Shown: positions 36,784 to 45,542, numbered from the stretch's first letter. The stretch is DNA of 64,000 nt from Bacteroidaceae bacterium (GCA_017447625.1 JAFSNB010000044.1:62001-126000), one strand, 5' to 3'. Numbers and translations are program-made. The notes: a model not told the origin generated them from the sequence alone.

Positions 36784-38544
36784 TTATCTATCAAGAGTCA
36801 GTTCGTTTCCGCGGGTAAGCATATAGCCGGTGATGTTTAACTTCGGTTCGGAGACGCCGGGGACGCGTTCGCCTTTATCATAGACCGCTTCCCCGTAGAG
36901 GTTGAATTGCTGGAGGTAGAAGAGGTTTGTGGAGGATTTGGTGGGCAGGTGGACGGGTTCCTTCATGCGTTTGTTCAGCATCTTCAGTAATCTGAGGTTG
37001 ACGATAACGGTGTCGGTTGCGGATTCGCTATTGGCTTGTTTTACTGGAACTTCAAAAGTATTTTGACTAAGGTCTATGGTGTAGTCGTAGCAAACGACGT
37101 CCTCATACAACTCCGTGTAGCCCTCGGGGATGTGGAGGTGGGTGAAGTTTGCGGAACCATAGAGGTCGTTAATAGCGACGTTGACAACGCTGTCGCCTGT
37201 CTCGCGGATGTATTCCTTGAAGTAGATGATCTCCTGTTTCTGCGTCACCAATGGTTCGATGGTTGCGGAACTGAAGGTGCTTTCGAGGTAGCTGAGCTTG
37301 GAACTGATGCGGTTCTGCTCCTCTTGTGGCAACGACTTCATCATGGCATCGAAGCGGTCTGCATCCAGCGGCAGTCCTGTCGCTTTAGCCTGGTTGAGCG
37401 CGTGTTCCACTTGATTGAAGAGTGTATGTCGCGTGAAGCTTGTGTAGTTAATAGGCAGGGCTGAAGTCACGAGGAAGAAGGCTGCGAAGGAGATGGGTAT
37501 CCAAAGGATGCGGCGTGCATGATTGATGAAGAGAACGAGACAGACCACGTAGAACCAGATGTTCAGCGTCGCGAGATAGAGGCGTGCGATGGTGATGCCG
37601 TAGTCTGAGAAGCGGCGTATGATGCCCACGGTCATGAGCAGTAGGAGCGGCGTCAGGATGAGCGGCAACCAGCGAGCTACTGCATGGTCGAAAGGTCGGT
37701 TCTCGGCGTGACGGGTAGGGTAGAGGCCGAATTCAATACCGATGAGGCCCACCATTGAGGCGATGACGAGCCATGACACCTGTCCGTTTGGCAGTTCCCA
37801 ACGCACAAGAATCTGGATGGCATAGAAAAACAGCACCACAAGATACAAAGCTTCTAACGGCAAGAACAGATAGCGGAAGACGCCTGCGAGAAAGCCGGAA
37901 TACAGCGGTTCGCTGTCGTGTTTCTTCTCATCACCAGGGATGCGCCCGAGGAACAGCAACGCGGGCAGATAGCCTCCGAAGAGGACACCTGTGACTGCAT
38001 ACCATTTCCATCCAATATTAACATGGAACAGCCAATCCATGGAACTGATTAACAGACTGAGGCCGCCCCAGAGAACCAACCCTACGAGACAGCAGGTGAT
38101 AAAATACGTGATGAGGCGTAGTGCAAAGTTCCACGAAGGAATGTCATTGCGTTCGCGGACAAAGGAGAGAAAGAATATCGTCAGCGTTAGTGCCAGAATG
38201 GCAGAGGCGTGCATGAGGAAAGTCTCGTAGCCGTCTCCTCCATGTCCGAAGTTGATGTCGTAGAGGTAGATAGCGTCGACGAGTAGGATAATATATGATA
38301 TGGCATGAACAATCCAGTCCTTATGCGTCCAAGTGTTCTCTTCGCTCCACAGATTGAGTGAGAGTGACAGTACGAAGCCGACAGAGAGAAAATAGACGAT
38401 GGCGCCCACGAGTTGGTCAGCCTTAGGTTCGGCCAGTATGACAAATATGGCATACGCCGCCAGCGCTGTCGCGAATGCGGCTGGGGCTGGGAAGCGCTGG
38501 AAGCAAGTGCGTGCTGCACGCGAGAGTATTCCTACTATATTCAT
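36784..38544 (-). CDS. DUF4153-like polytopic membrane protein
   Basis: The 586-residue protein has about ten to twelve hydrophobic segments across residues 20-390 (for example 'ASAILALTLTIFFLSFV' and 'WLPLILTPLLLLMTVGIIRR'). These are followed by a soluble domain of about 200 residues ('LPLDADRFDAMMKSLPQEEQNR'). 'FSDYGITIARLYLATLNIWFYVVCLVLF' fits the DUF4153 family, which has no assigned function. It lies between prfA (42 bp) and pyrF (90 bp) on the same strand. Confidence 0.65.
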   Translation of the reverse strand: MNIVGILSRAARTCFQRFPAPAAFATALAAYAIFVILAEPKADQLVGAIVYFLSVGFVLSLSLNLWSEENTWTHKDWIVHAISYIILLVDAIYLYDINFGHGGDGYETFLMHASAILALTLTIFFLSFVRERNDIPSWNFALRLITYFITCCLVGLVLWGGLSLLISSMDWLFHVNIGWKWYAVTGVLFGGYLPALLFLGRIPGDEKKHDSEPLYSGFLAGVFRYLFLPLEALYLVVLFFYAIQILVRWELPNGQVSWLVIASMVGLIGIEFGLYPTRHAENRPFDHAVARWLPLILTPLLLLMTVGIIRRFSDYGITIARLYLATLNIWFYVVCLVLFINHARRILWIPISFAAFFLVTSALPINYTSFTRHTLFNQVEHALNQAKATGLPLDADRFDAMMKSLPQEEQNRISSKLSYLESTFSSATIEPLVTQKQEIIYFKEYIRETGDSVVNVAINDLYGSANFTHLHIPEGYTELYEDVVCYDYTIDLSQNTFEVPVKQANSESATDTVIVNLRLLKMLNKRMKEPVHLPTKSSTNLFYLQQFNLYGEAVYDKGERVPGVSEPKLNITGYMLTRGNELTLDR

Positions 38545-38586
38545 AAGCCAGAGGTCACTTAAACCAAGTCAATCTTTGTGAGTTGT

Positions 38587-39690
38587 TTACAACGCACTCT
38601 CTTTAAGTCGTTCAGCATTCTCAGCTACGATGAGGCGGTCGATACACTCCTGAATGTCGCCGTCCATGAAGGCGGCGAGGTTATAAATGGTGTAACCGAT
38701 GCGGTGGTCAGTGATTCGTCCCTGCGGATAATTGTATGTGCGAATCTTGGCGGAGCGGTCGCCCGTGGATACCATAGTTTTGCGGCGTGATGCGATGTCA
38801 TCGATGTATTTCTGGTGCTCCTTGTCGTAAATGAAGGTACGCAGACGGGCCAGAGCACGCTCTTTATTCTTCGGCTGGTCGCGCGTCTCCGTACATTCGA
38901 TGAGGATTTCCTCCACCTCGCCCGTGTTCGGGTTCTTCCACATATAACGGGCGCGGACACCCGACTCCACTTTGTTCACGTTTTGTCCGCCAGCTCCCTG
39001 ACTGCGGAAAGTGTCCCACTTGATGGCGCCCTCGTTGATCTCCACGTCGAACTCCTCGGCCTCGGGCAGTACGGCTACGGTTGCCGCTGAGGTGTGCACG
39101 CGGCCCTGCGTTTCCGTTACCGGCACACGTTGCACGCGGTGAACGCCGCTCTCATATTTAAGCGTGCCATAGACCTTCTCGCCAGTTACGGAAAAGATTA
39201 TCTCCTTGTAGCCGCCTGCGGCTCCTTCTGTGAAACTGCTGACTGCAATCTTCCAGCCTTTGGTCTCGCAGTATTTGGAGTACATGCGGAACAGGTCGCC
39301 TGCGAAGAGGGCTGCCTCGTCACCGCCTGTGCCGCCTCGGATTTCCATGATGACGTTCTTGTCGTCCTCCGGATCGGCGGGGATAAGCAAGAGCTTTATC
39401 TCCTCCTCTAACTGCGGCACACGCTCCTGAGCGGCAGCCAGTTCCTCGCGTGCCATCTCCTTTATCTCGGGGTCGTCCTCGGCTGCGAGCATCTCTTTTG
39501 CCTCATCGATGGTATTGAGTGTCTGCACATATTCGGCGCGTTTCTTGACTATCGCGCCGAGATCCTTGTATTCCTTTGTCAGGCGCACATATCGCTTCTG
39601 GTCTGCGATTACGGCGGGGTCGGTGATGAGTGTCCCCACCTCTTCATATCGGGCAATGAGGCCCTCTAATCTATTTAATAGTTCGTTCAT
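38587..39690 (-). CDS. prfA: Peptide chain release factor 1
   Basis: Terminates translation at UAA and UAG. It has 367 residues. The PVT tripeptide in 'VQRVPVTETQGRVHTSAATV' is the RF1-type stop-codon recognition motif, and the catalytic GGQ is in 'RSQGAGGQNVNKVESGV'. 'EIRGGTGGDEAALFAGDLFRMY' is also diagnostic. It starts 1 bp after the tex stop codon, so the pair is likely co-transcribed. Confidence 0.97.
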   Translation of the reverse strand: MNELLNRLEGLIARYEEVGTLITDPAVIADQKRYVRLTKEYKDLGAIVKKRAEYVQTLNTIDEAKEMLAAEDDPEIKEMAREELAAAQERVPQLEEEIKLLLIPADPEDDKNVIMEIRGGTGGDEAALFAGDLFRMYSKYCETKGWKIAVSSFTEGAAGGYKEIIFSVTGEKVYGTLKYESGVHRVQRVPVTETQGRVHTSAATVAVLPEAEEFDVEINEGAIKWDTFRSQGAGGQNVNKVESGVRARYMWKNPNTGEVEEILIECTETRDQPKNKERALARLRTFIYDKEHQKYIDDIASRRKTMVSTGDRSAKIRTYNYPQGRITDHRIGYTIYNLAAFMDGDIQECIDRLIVAENAERLKESAL

Positions 39691-39691
39691 G

Positions 39692-41833
39692 TTATTTTGA
39701 CTTCATGCTTAGACTTATCCTGTTGCGGCGCAAATCCACTTCCATCACGCGCACTTGGACGTGTTGGCGCAGGTGAACCACTTCGTTCGGGTCGCGGACG
39801 AAACGGTCGGCCAGTTGGGATACGTGAACGAGGCCGTCCTGATGGACACCTACATCTACAAAGGCTCCGAAGGCTGTGATGTTAGTCACGATTCCTGGCA
39901 AAAGCATCCCCGGGCGGAGGTCGGATATCTCCTTCACACTCTCATCGAAGGCGAAGGTCTCAAGCTGCTGGCGCGGGTCGCGTCCGGGCTTCTCCAGCTC
40001 TGCCATTATGTCGGTTAGGGTAGGCATTCCGACCTCGTCGGTAACATATTTCTTTAGTTCGATGCTCTGCCGGCGTTTGGGGTCTGCCATAAGCTCGCTC
40101 ACGGAACATCCGGCGTCGGCTGCCATCTTGGACACTATGGAGTAGCTCTCCGGGTGAACAGCACTGTTGTCCAGCGGGTTCTTGGCATCAGGAATGCGCA
40201 GGAAACCGGCACATTGCTGGTAAGCCGAAGGACCGAGGCGCGTCACCTTAAGCAGTTGGGTGCGGGCGGTGAAAGGGCCGTGCTCCGTGCGGTAATCCAC
40301 TATGTTCTGTGCCAGTGTCGGGCCGAGACCGCTCACGTAAGTAAGCAGGTGGCGCGAGGCCGTATTCACGTTTACGCCCACGCTGTTTACGCAGCTCTCC
40401 ACCGTCTGGTCGAGGGCGTGTTTCAGCTTGCCCTGATCCACATCGTGCTGGTACTGTCCAACGCCTATGCTCTTCGGGTCAATCTTCACCAGCTCTGCCA
40501 GCGGGTCCATCAGTCGGCGGCCAATGCTCACCGCGCCGCGCACGGTGACATCCTCGTCGGGGAACTCCTCGCGGGCCGTCTTCGAGGCTGAATAGATGCT
40601 GGCGCCGTCCTCGCTCACCACGAACACTTCCACTCCGGAGGCTTTCATCGTTTCAAGCGTGAGGCGAATAAACGATTCCGTCTCGCGGCTGGCTGTTCCG
40701 TTGCCTATGGCTATTGCCTCTACGCGGTATTTCTTAATCATATTGATGATTGCCTCCATCGCGTCAGCAGGCTTCCGTACGGGAGGGTGGGGGAAGATGG
40801 CTTCGTGGTGAAGGAGAGAGCCCTGGGCATCCAAACACACCACCTTGCAACCGGTGCGGAAACCAGGATCGACTCCCATCACACGCTTCTGCCCCAGAGG
40901 AGCCTCTAAAAGCAATTGACGCAGGTTAGTGGCGAAGACGCGGATTGCCTCCTCGTCTGCTTTTTCCTTGCTTAGGGCGGCGAACTCCGTCTCAATAGAC
41001 GGCATAAGCAGACGTTTGTATCCGTCGGCCACAGCCTCTGCCACCAGGTCGGAGCAAGCTCCTCGACCGTGGACGTATGCCCTCTGCAGACGTTCGGTGT
41101 TGGCTTCATCGTCGCTCTCGATTCTCACTCGCAGCACGCCCTCGGCTTCGCCGCGCCTCATGGCCAGCAGACGGTGTGAGGTGCAGCGGCGCAAGGGCTC
41201 GCTCCAGTCGAAATAATCCTTGAACTTCTGAGCCTCGTCCGTATCGGCTTTCGCTTTTACCACACGGCTCGTTATCATAGCATCGCGACGGAAGGCATTG
41301 CGGACGGCCTGACGCGAACGCTCGTCCTCGCGCACCGTCTCGGCAATTATGTCCTGAGCTCCTTGCAGAGCCTCTTCTGCGCTCGTTACCTCGCCTTTCA
41401 CATAGGCTTCGGCCGCTTTCGCGGGATTCGCCTCCCTTTGCAACATTAGCAACGAGGCCAAAGGCTCAAGTCCCCGCTCACGGGCCACCTGAGCGCGTGT
41501 CCTCCGTTTGGGCTTGTAAGGCAGATATATGTCCTCCAGCGTGGTGGCGTCCCAGCAGTCGTTGATGCGCGCCTCCAGCTCTGGAGTAATGTTCCCCTGC
41601 TCGCTTATGGTACTGAGGATGGTCTCCTTGCGCTTTACCAACGTTTTCAACTGTTCGTATTGGTCACTCACCCCTGCTACCTGAACCTCGTCCATTGAAC
41701 CCGTGCGCTCTTTGCGGTAGCGGGCTATGAACGGTATTGTGGCTCCGTCGTCGAGCAGACCGATGGTGGCCTCCACATGCTTTATGTTCAGCCCAGTGGC
41801 TTGTGCTATAAGTTTGGAATATGCTGTCTCCAT
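39692..41833 (-). CDS. tex: Tex-family RNA-binding transcription accessory protein
   Basis: Tex is a conserved nucleic-acid-binding protein linked to transcription. With the ATG at 41831-41833 ('METAYSKLIAQATGLN') it has 713 residues; an upstream in-frame ATG would add 16 residues read through a hairpin and is less likely. Seen in order: helical N-terminus with 'GATIPFIARYRKERTGSMDE', YqgF/RNase H-like domain ('VMGVDPGFRTGCKVVCLD'), helix-hairpin-helix region ('VNTASRHLLTYVSGLGPTLAQNIVDYR'), and a C-terminal S1 domain ('PGIVTNITAFGAFVDVGVHQDGLVHVSQL'). It is followed immediately by prfA. Confidence 0.96.
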   Translation of the reverse strand: METAYSKLIAQATGLNIKHVEATIGLLDDGATIPFIARYRKERTGSMDEVQVAGVSDQYEQLKTLVKRKETILSTISEQGNITPELEARINDCWDATTLEDIYLPYKPKRRTRAQVARERGLEPLASLLMLQREANPAKAAEAYVKGEVTSAEEALQGAQDIIAETVREDERSRQAVRNAFRRDAMITSRVVKAKADTDEAQKFKDYFDWSEPLRRCTSHRLLAMRRGEAEGVLRVRIESDDEANTERLQRAYVHGRGACSDLVAEAVADGYKRLLMPSIETEFAALSKEKADEEAIRVFATNLRQLLLEAPLGQKRVMGVDPGFRTGCKVVCLDAQGSLLHHEAIFPHPPVRKPADAMEAIINMIKKYRVEAIAIGNGTASRETESFIRLTLETMKASGVEVFVVSEDGASIYSASKTAREEFPDEDVTVRGAVSIGRRLMDPLAELVKIDPKSIGVGQYQHDVDQGKLKHALDQTVESCVNSVGVNVNTASRHLLTYVSGLGPTLAQNIVDYRTEHGPFTARTQLLKVTRLGPSAYQQCAGFLRIPDAKNPLDNSAVHPESYSIVSKMAADAGCSVSELMADPKRRQSIELKKYVTDEVGMPTLTDIMAELEKPGRDPRQQLETFAFDESVKEISDLRPGMLLPGIVTNITAFGAFVDVGVHQDGLVHVSQLADRFVRDPNEVVHLRQHVQVRVMEVDLRRNRISLSMKSK

Positions 41834-41860
41834 GTATGGGTTGTAAATGTATAAATACAA

Positions 41861-41899
41861 CATTTCTGTGCCGTCACACACTGTGGCGGCACAGAAATG
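41861..41899 (-). terminator. 13-bp perfect hairpin between the small gene and tex
   Basis: CATTTCTGTGCCG (41861-41873) pairs exactly with CGGCACAGAAATG (41887-41899) around a 13-nt loop. It lies 25 bp after the small-gene stop codon and 28 bp before the tex start. There is no run of T on the minus strand, so it may be a stabilising or processing hairpin rather than a strong terminator. Confidence 0.5.
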
Positions 41900-41923
41900 C
41901 TAAGATGCTAATGACTGATACGA

Positions 41924-42043
41924 TTAGGAATACCAGATGGTAACATTACTTGCGGCCTCGTAAAGGCGGTCGAGGTCGTCATCATTCAGGTAATTGTCCA
42001 GTTCGTACTCTTCCTGATGGAACATTTTTCTTTTCGGTTTCAT
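41924..42043 (-). CDS. 39-residue small protein, unknown function
   Basis: ATG at 42041-42043, TAA at 41924-41926. The protein begins MKPKRKMFHQEEYELDNYLN, has an acidic stretch (NDDDLDRLYEA) and ends in SNVTIWYS. It is soluble, with a basic start and an acidic middle, and has no signal or membrane segment. The case for a real gene is strong. A near-perfect Shine-Dalgarno GGAGG stands 8 nt before the ATG, which is rare in this phylum. A consensus promoter lies 53 bp upstream, and a hairpin follows the stop codon. I do not recognise the family. It is transcribed divergently from the trp operon. Confidence 0.75.
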   Translation of the reverse strand: MKPKRKMFHQEEYELDNYLNDDDLDRLYEAASNVTIWYS

Positions 42044-42095
42044 GATGAGTCCTCCTTTTATGATTAATGGTTAGACATAATAGTTTGTTCCGCCA

Positions 42096-42126
42096 CAAAT
42101 ATACATACTTTTTGCCTTCCCACAAA
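42096..42126 (-). promoter_or_regulatory. Consensus promoter of the 39-residue gene
   Basis: Minus strand: TTTG (42126-42123), 19 bp, TATATTTG (42103-42096), a full match to the Bacteroidetes consensus with ideal spacing. Transcription should begin near 42089, giving a leader of about 45 nt that contains GGAGG. Confidence 0.7.
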
Positions 42127-42221
42127 TCTTTTCCCCAAGAATATTGCCTGAAACACACTTTTTTAACATTTTCGCCGCCTTGTACTAATAATGTGTAAAA
42201 GTTCTCCCTTAACTTAGGACC

Positions 42222-42445
42222 TCTTCGCATGGGCTCTAAGAATCCTTCTGTTCTCGTTGTACAATACATTCGCACGGGGTTAAGAATCCATTTGTACTCG
42301 GTGTACAATCCATTTGACCATGGAGTAAAATCCCAAACCCCATGGTGCATAATAAAATCCACGGCGTGGATTATTCAATTCCTGCCCTGGATTCTATAAT
42401 CCACGCCGTGGATTATTAAATTCTTGTCTTGGATCCTAATTCTCG
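42222..42445. repeat. Array of about ten degenerate palindromes, ~22-bp period
   Basis: Recognisable units include TGTACAAT at 42258 and 42302 (44 bp apart), TTGACCATGGAG (42314), ACCCCATGGTGCA (42337), TCCACGGCGTGGA (42358), TCCTGCCCTGGA (42380), TCCACGCCGTGGA (42400) and TTCTTGTCTTGGA (about 42422). Successive units start 20-23 bp apart and are joined by AT-rich linkers. The array fills the space between the divergent promoters of the small gene and trp. No open frame explains it. Confidence 0.7.
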
Positions 42446-42580
42446 TCTCTCCTTTAGAAACGATCTGTTACCCCTCGTTTTTAGGGTGCAAATGTACGAC
42501 ATTATTCTGTAATATCCAAATTTTCTGTCAAAAGTTCATTTGTATGTTGATGTTTTAGCATAAAGGAGAATTATTTGCTC

Positions 42581-42615
42581 AATTTGGCAGAAAAGTGCCG
42601 AAAAATTTGGCAGAA
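42581..42615. promoter_or_regulatory. Direct repeat overlapping the trp promoter (possible operator)
   Basis: AATTTGGCAGAA occurs at 42581-42592 and again at 42604-42615, 23 bp apart. The second copy contains the -33 TTTG of the trp promoter. This could be a regulator site, but it could also be chance duplication in an AT-rich region. Confidence 0.35.
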
Positions 42616-42637
42616 TGGTAGAAAAACCGTTACTTTG
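42606..42637 (+). promoter_or_regulatory. Candidate trp operon promoter
   Basis: TTTG (42606-42609), 20 bp, TTACTTTG (42630-42637), a 7/8 match to TAnnTTTG. Transcription would start near 42644, about 50 nt before the leader peptide. Confidence 0.55.
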
Positions 42638-42694
42638 TCGCCGAATTGATAATGGCAGATGTGCCGTAAACTTTTCAACAAATACAATAGAATA

Positions 42695-42751
42695 TGAATT
42701 TGAACATGAACTTTTGGTGGTGGCGCAACTCAAGACCCAAAACGTCGTGAG
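42695..42751 (+). CDS. trpL: trp leader peptide with three consecutive Trp codons
   Basis: ATG at 42695-42697 and TGA at 42749-42751 encode MNLNMNFWWWRNSRPKTS, 18 residues. TGG TGG TGG at 42716-42724 is the sensor: Trp is the rarest residue, and three in a row in an 18-codon frame directly upstream of trpB is very unlikely by chance. A terminator hairpin follows 43 nt after the stop codon (42794-42834). A ribosome stalled at the Trp codons when tryptophan is scarce should favour read-through. There is no obvious Shine-Dalgarno site; the upstream AT-rich leader is usual for the phylum. A second in-frame ATG at codon 5 is also possible. Confidence 0.85.
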
Positions 42752-42793
42752 AAGATAGCCGCGTACCTGTAAGTAAAAAGGATAAAGGATTCA

Positions 42794-42834
42794 GAGAGGC
42801 TTGTCGTTCTTGCGGCAAGTCTCTCTTTAATTTT
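42794..42834 (+). terminator. trp attenuator (intrinsic terminator hairpin)
   Basis: GAGAGGCTTG (42794-42803) pairs with CAAGTCTCTC (42816-42825), a 10-bp stem with one G-T pair and a 12-nt loop, followed by TTTAATTTT. It ends 24 bp before the trpB ATG. GCCGC (42759-42763) could pair with GCGGC (42812-42816) in the loop and right arm as a weak antiterminator; this pairing is only a suggestion. Confidence 0.8.
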
Positions 42835-42857
42835 GAGTTTTAACAAATACAATCGAT

Positions 42858-44069
42858 ATGAAAGAAAACTATTTTGTAGATGAGAATGGTTATTACGGAG
42901 AGTTCGGCGGTGCATACGTCCCTGAGATTCTCTACGCTACTGTGAGCGACTTGCAGAGCAAGTATTTGGACATCATCGAATCGGCTGAGTTCCAGCAAGA
43001 GTACCGCGCCCTGTTGCGCGATTACGTAGGGCGTCCTTCGCCCCTCTATTTTGCCCGTCGCATGAGTGAGAAATACGGATGCCGCCTCTATCTGAAACGT
43101 GAGGATTTGAACCACACGGGAGCGCATAAGATAAACAACACTATCGGACAGGTGCTGATGGCAAAGATGATGGGCAAGACGCGCGTAATCGCAGAGACCG
43201 GCGCCGGACAGCACGGAGTGGCAACAGCCACAGTATGCGCTCTGATGGGAATCCATTGTGAGGTGTTCATGGGAGCAACCGATGTGGAGCGTCAGCACAC
43301 TAACGTGGAGCGAATGAAGATGTTGGGGGCAGAGGTGCATCCCGTACGTACGGGCAATATGACGCTCAGCGACGCTTGTTCGGCTGCAATCAGAGACTGG
43401 TGCTGTCATCCGTCGGACACGTTCTATGTAGTTGGTTCTACGATGGGGCCGCATCCTTATCCAGACCTCGTGGCACGGATGCAGAGCGTTATATCGGAGG
43501 AGATTAAATGGCAGTTGCTGGAGAAGGAAGGGCGTGACTACCCGGATATGCTCGTGGCCTGCATCGGAGGCGGTTCGAACGCAGCAGGAACAATCTTCCA
43601 CTATGCTCACGACGAACGTGTACGTATCGTGTTGGCTGAGGCAGGCGGAGATGGGTGGCAGACAGAACGCACAGCTGCCACCATACATCGCGGATCGGTA
43701 GGAATCCTGCACGGCGCGAAGATGCTGGTTATGCAGAACGACGACGGACAGATTCAGGAGGCGTTCTCTGTATCCGCAGGCTTGGATTATCCAGGCGTTG
43801 GACCTATGCATTGCAATATGGCGAAGAAAGGCCGTACAGAAGTCCTTTCTATAAACGATGATGAGGCTATACGTGCAGGTTATGAGCTGACTCGTCTCGA
43901 GGGAATAATCCCCGCCATCGAGTCGGCACATGCAATCGCAGCCCTCGGAAAACTCTCCTTCAGCCCTGAGGATGTTGTGGTGCTCACCGTCAGCGGACGA
44001 GGAGATAAGGATGTAGAGACTTATTTGAAGTATAAGTCTAAAGTACAGGATTTAAAGTGCTTAGTTTAA
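42858..44069 (+). CDS. trpB: Tryptophan synthase beta chain
   Basis: Condenses indole with serine to give tryptophan, using PLP. It has 403 residues. The PLP lysine is in 'HTGAHKINNTIGQ', and the phosphate-binding loop is 'CIGGGSNAAGTIFHY'; 'GSTMGPHPYPDLVARMQ' and 'EGIIPAIESAHA' also fit. It is the first gene of the operon, behind the leader peptide and attenuator. In this phylum trpB commonly leads the operon, away from trpA at the end. Confidence 0.98.
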   Translation: MKENYFVDENGYYGEFGGAYVPEILYATVSDLQSKYLDIIESAEFQQEYRALLRDYVGRPSPLYFARRMSEKYGCRLYLKREDLNHTGAHKINNTIGQVLMAKMMGKTRVIAETGAGQHGVATATVCALMGIHCEVFMGATDVERQHTNVERMKMLGAEVHPVRTGNMTLSDACSAAIRDWCCHPSDTFYVVGSTMGPHPYPDLVARMQSVISEEIKWQLLEKEGRDYPDMLVACIGGGSNAAGTIFHYAHDERVRIVLAEAGGDGWQTERTAATIHRGSVGILHGAKMLVMQNDDGQIQEAFSVSAGLDYPGVGPMHCNMAKKGRTEVLSINDDEAIRAGYELTRLEGIIPAIESAHAIAALGKLSFSPEDVVVLTVSGRGDKDVETYLKYKSKVQDLKCLV

Positions 44070-44105
44070 TGTATTTAATAATTGCTGAATAAAGCTTGTT
44101 CTAAG

Positions 44106-45503
44106 ATGATGAAGTATTCATATACAACGACGACGCGCACGGTTCTTGGCGACTTATACACCCCAGTTGGTGTGTATATGCGGTTGCGCGACCTCTATCC
44201 GCAGAGTGCGCTTATGGAGTGCAGCGATTATCACGAAGCTGCCAGCGCCCGTTCTTTCATAGGTATATCACCGATGGCTTCTGTAGCAATCGGCCACGGC
44301 GTGGCTACGGTGACTTTCCCGGACGGCAAGCGTGAGACACATGATATAAATGGCAGCTACATGGTGGCTGAAGCTATCCACTCTTTGACAGACAAAATTC
44401 AAGTCACAGGCGATGGTTCAGAGGTATGTGGGCTGTTTGGCTATACCAGTTTCAATGCCGTCCGTTATTTCGAGGGCATCAACGTCAAAGACGAGACTCA
44501 GGCACGTGACGACGCGCCCGATATTCTATATATATTGTACAAGGTTGTGCTGGTGTTCGACCATCATAACAACACGCTTACGTTGGTGAGTATCGAAAAG
44601 GACGGAGAGTCGGATCTGTCGGATGTTATGAAGGCTATGAACCGAGACAACGTACATGCTTATCCATTTCGGGCTATTGGCGATGTGCGTTCTACACTCA
44701 CCGATGATGAGCATCGTGAGAATATACGTCGCGGCATACGCCACTGTCTGCGCGGCGATGTGTTCCAAATAGTCCTCTCACGCCGATTCGTCCAGAAATT
44801 CGAGGGTGATGACTTCAACCTCTATCGCGCTCTGCGCAGCATCAATCCCAGTCCTTACCTCTTTTACTTCGATTTCGGAGGCTTCCGCATCTTCGGCTCT
44901 TCGCCTGAGACCCATTGCCGCATCGAGGCCTCCCGCGCTTACATTGACCCCATTGCCGGCACAACCAAGCGCACGGGCGATGCAGAGGCCGACCGCCGCG
45001 GAGCCGAATATCTCAAGGCCGATGCCAAAGAGAATGCAGAGCATGTGATGCTCGTGGATTTGGCACGCAACGACCTGTCGAGGAACTGCCACGATGTGAA
45101 GGTGGATTATTACAAGGACATTCAATACTATTCACACGTTATACATCTTGTATCCCGTGTATCTGGTCAGTTGGATGAAGATTCCGACCCGATTCAGACA
45201 TTCATTGACACCTTCCCGGCCGGCACTCTCTCCGGTGCTCCTAAGGTTCGTGCAATGCAGCTCATAAGCGAATACGAGCCACACAACCGCGGAGCCTACG
45301 GCGGCTGCATTGGTATAATCGGTTTGGACGGTAGTCTGAATCAGGCCATCACAATACGTACATTCGTGAGTCGCGGCGGCGAACTGTGGCTGCAGGCTGG
45401 CGGCGGCATAGTGGCCCGTAGCGATGTAGAGTACGAGCTTCAGGAGGTGAATAACAAACTTGGTGCTCTGCGCAAGGCGATAGAGATGGCCGAAAAGCTA
45501 TAA
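44106..45503 (+). CDS. trpE: Anthranilate synthase component I
   Basis: Makes anthranilate from chorismate with ammonia supplied by TrpG. From the ATG at 44106 ('MMKYSYTTTTRTVLGDLYTP') it has 465 residues. An earlier in-frame ATG at 44082 would add eight residues that look like intergenic sequence; ATG 44109 is equally plausible. Chorismate-site motifs are 'FGSSPETHCRIEASRAYIDPIAGTTKRTGD', 'KENAEHVMLVDLARNDLSRNC' and 'FPAGTLSGAPKVRAMQLI'. PabB is homologous, but the trp context decides for TrpE. Confidence 0.96.
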   Translation: MMKYSYTTTTRTVLGDLYTPVGVYMRLRDLYPQSALMECSDYHEAASARSFIGISPMASVAIGHGVATVTFPDGKRETHDINGSYMVAEAIHSLTDKIQVTGDGSEVCGLFGYTSFNAVRYFEGINVKDETQARDDAPDILYILYKVVLVFDHHNNTLTLVSIEKDGESDLSDVMKAMNRDNVHAYPFRAIGDVRSTLTDDEHRENIRRGIRHCLRGDVFQIVLSRRFVQKFEGDDFNLYRALRSINPSPYLFYFDFGGFRIFGSSPETHCRIEASRAYIDPIAGTTKRTGDAEADRRGAEYLKADAKENAEHVMLVDLARNDLSRNCHDVKVDYYKDIQYYSHVIHLVSRVSGQLDEDSDPIQTFIDTFPAGTLSGAPKVRAMQLISEYEPHNRGAYGGCIGIIGLDGSLNQAITIRTFVSRGGELWLQAGGGIVARSDVEYELQEVNNKLGALRKAIEMAEKL

Positions 45504-45542
45504 ACGCTTACGGATTAATTCTGAACAAAATATTTAGGCAAT

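Noticed and set aside
42044..42857. tRNA genes or a T-box in the trp leader region
   Set aside because: No cloverleaf with CCA-type end and no T-box core motif were seen; T-boxes are also not expected in this phylum.
42840..43931. 363-codon open frame antisense to trpB
   Set aside because: It lies entirely opposite a perfectly conserved trpB; composition (many Cys, His, Arg) is typical of an antisense shadow.
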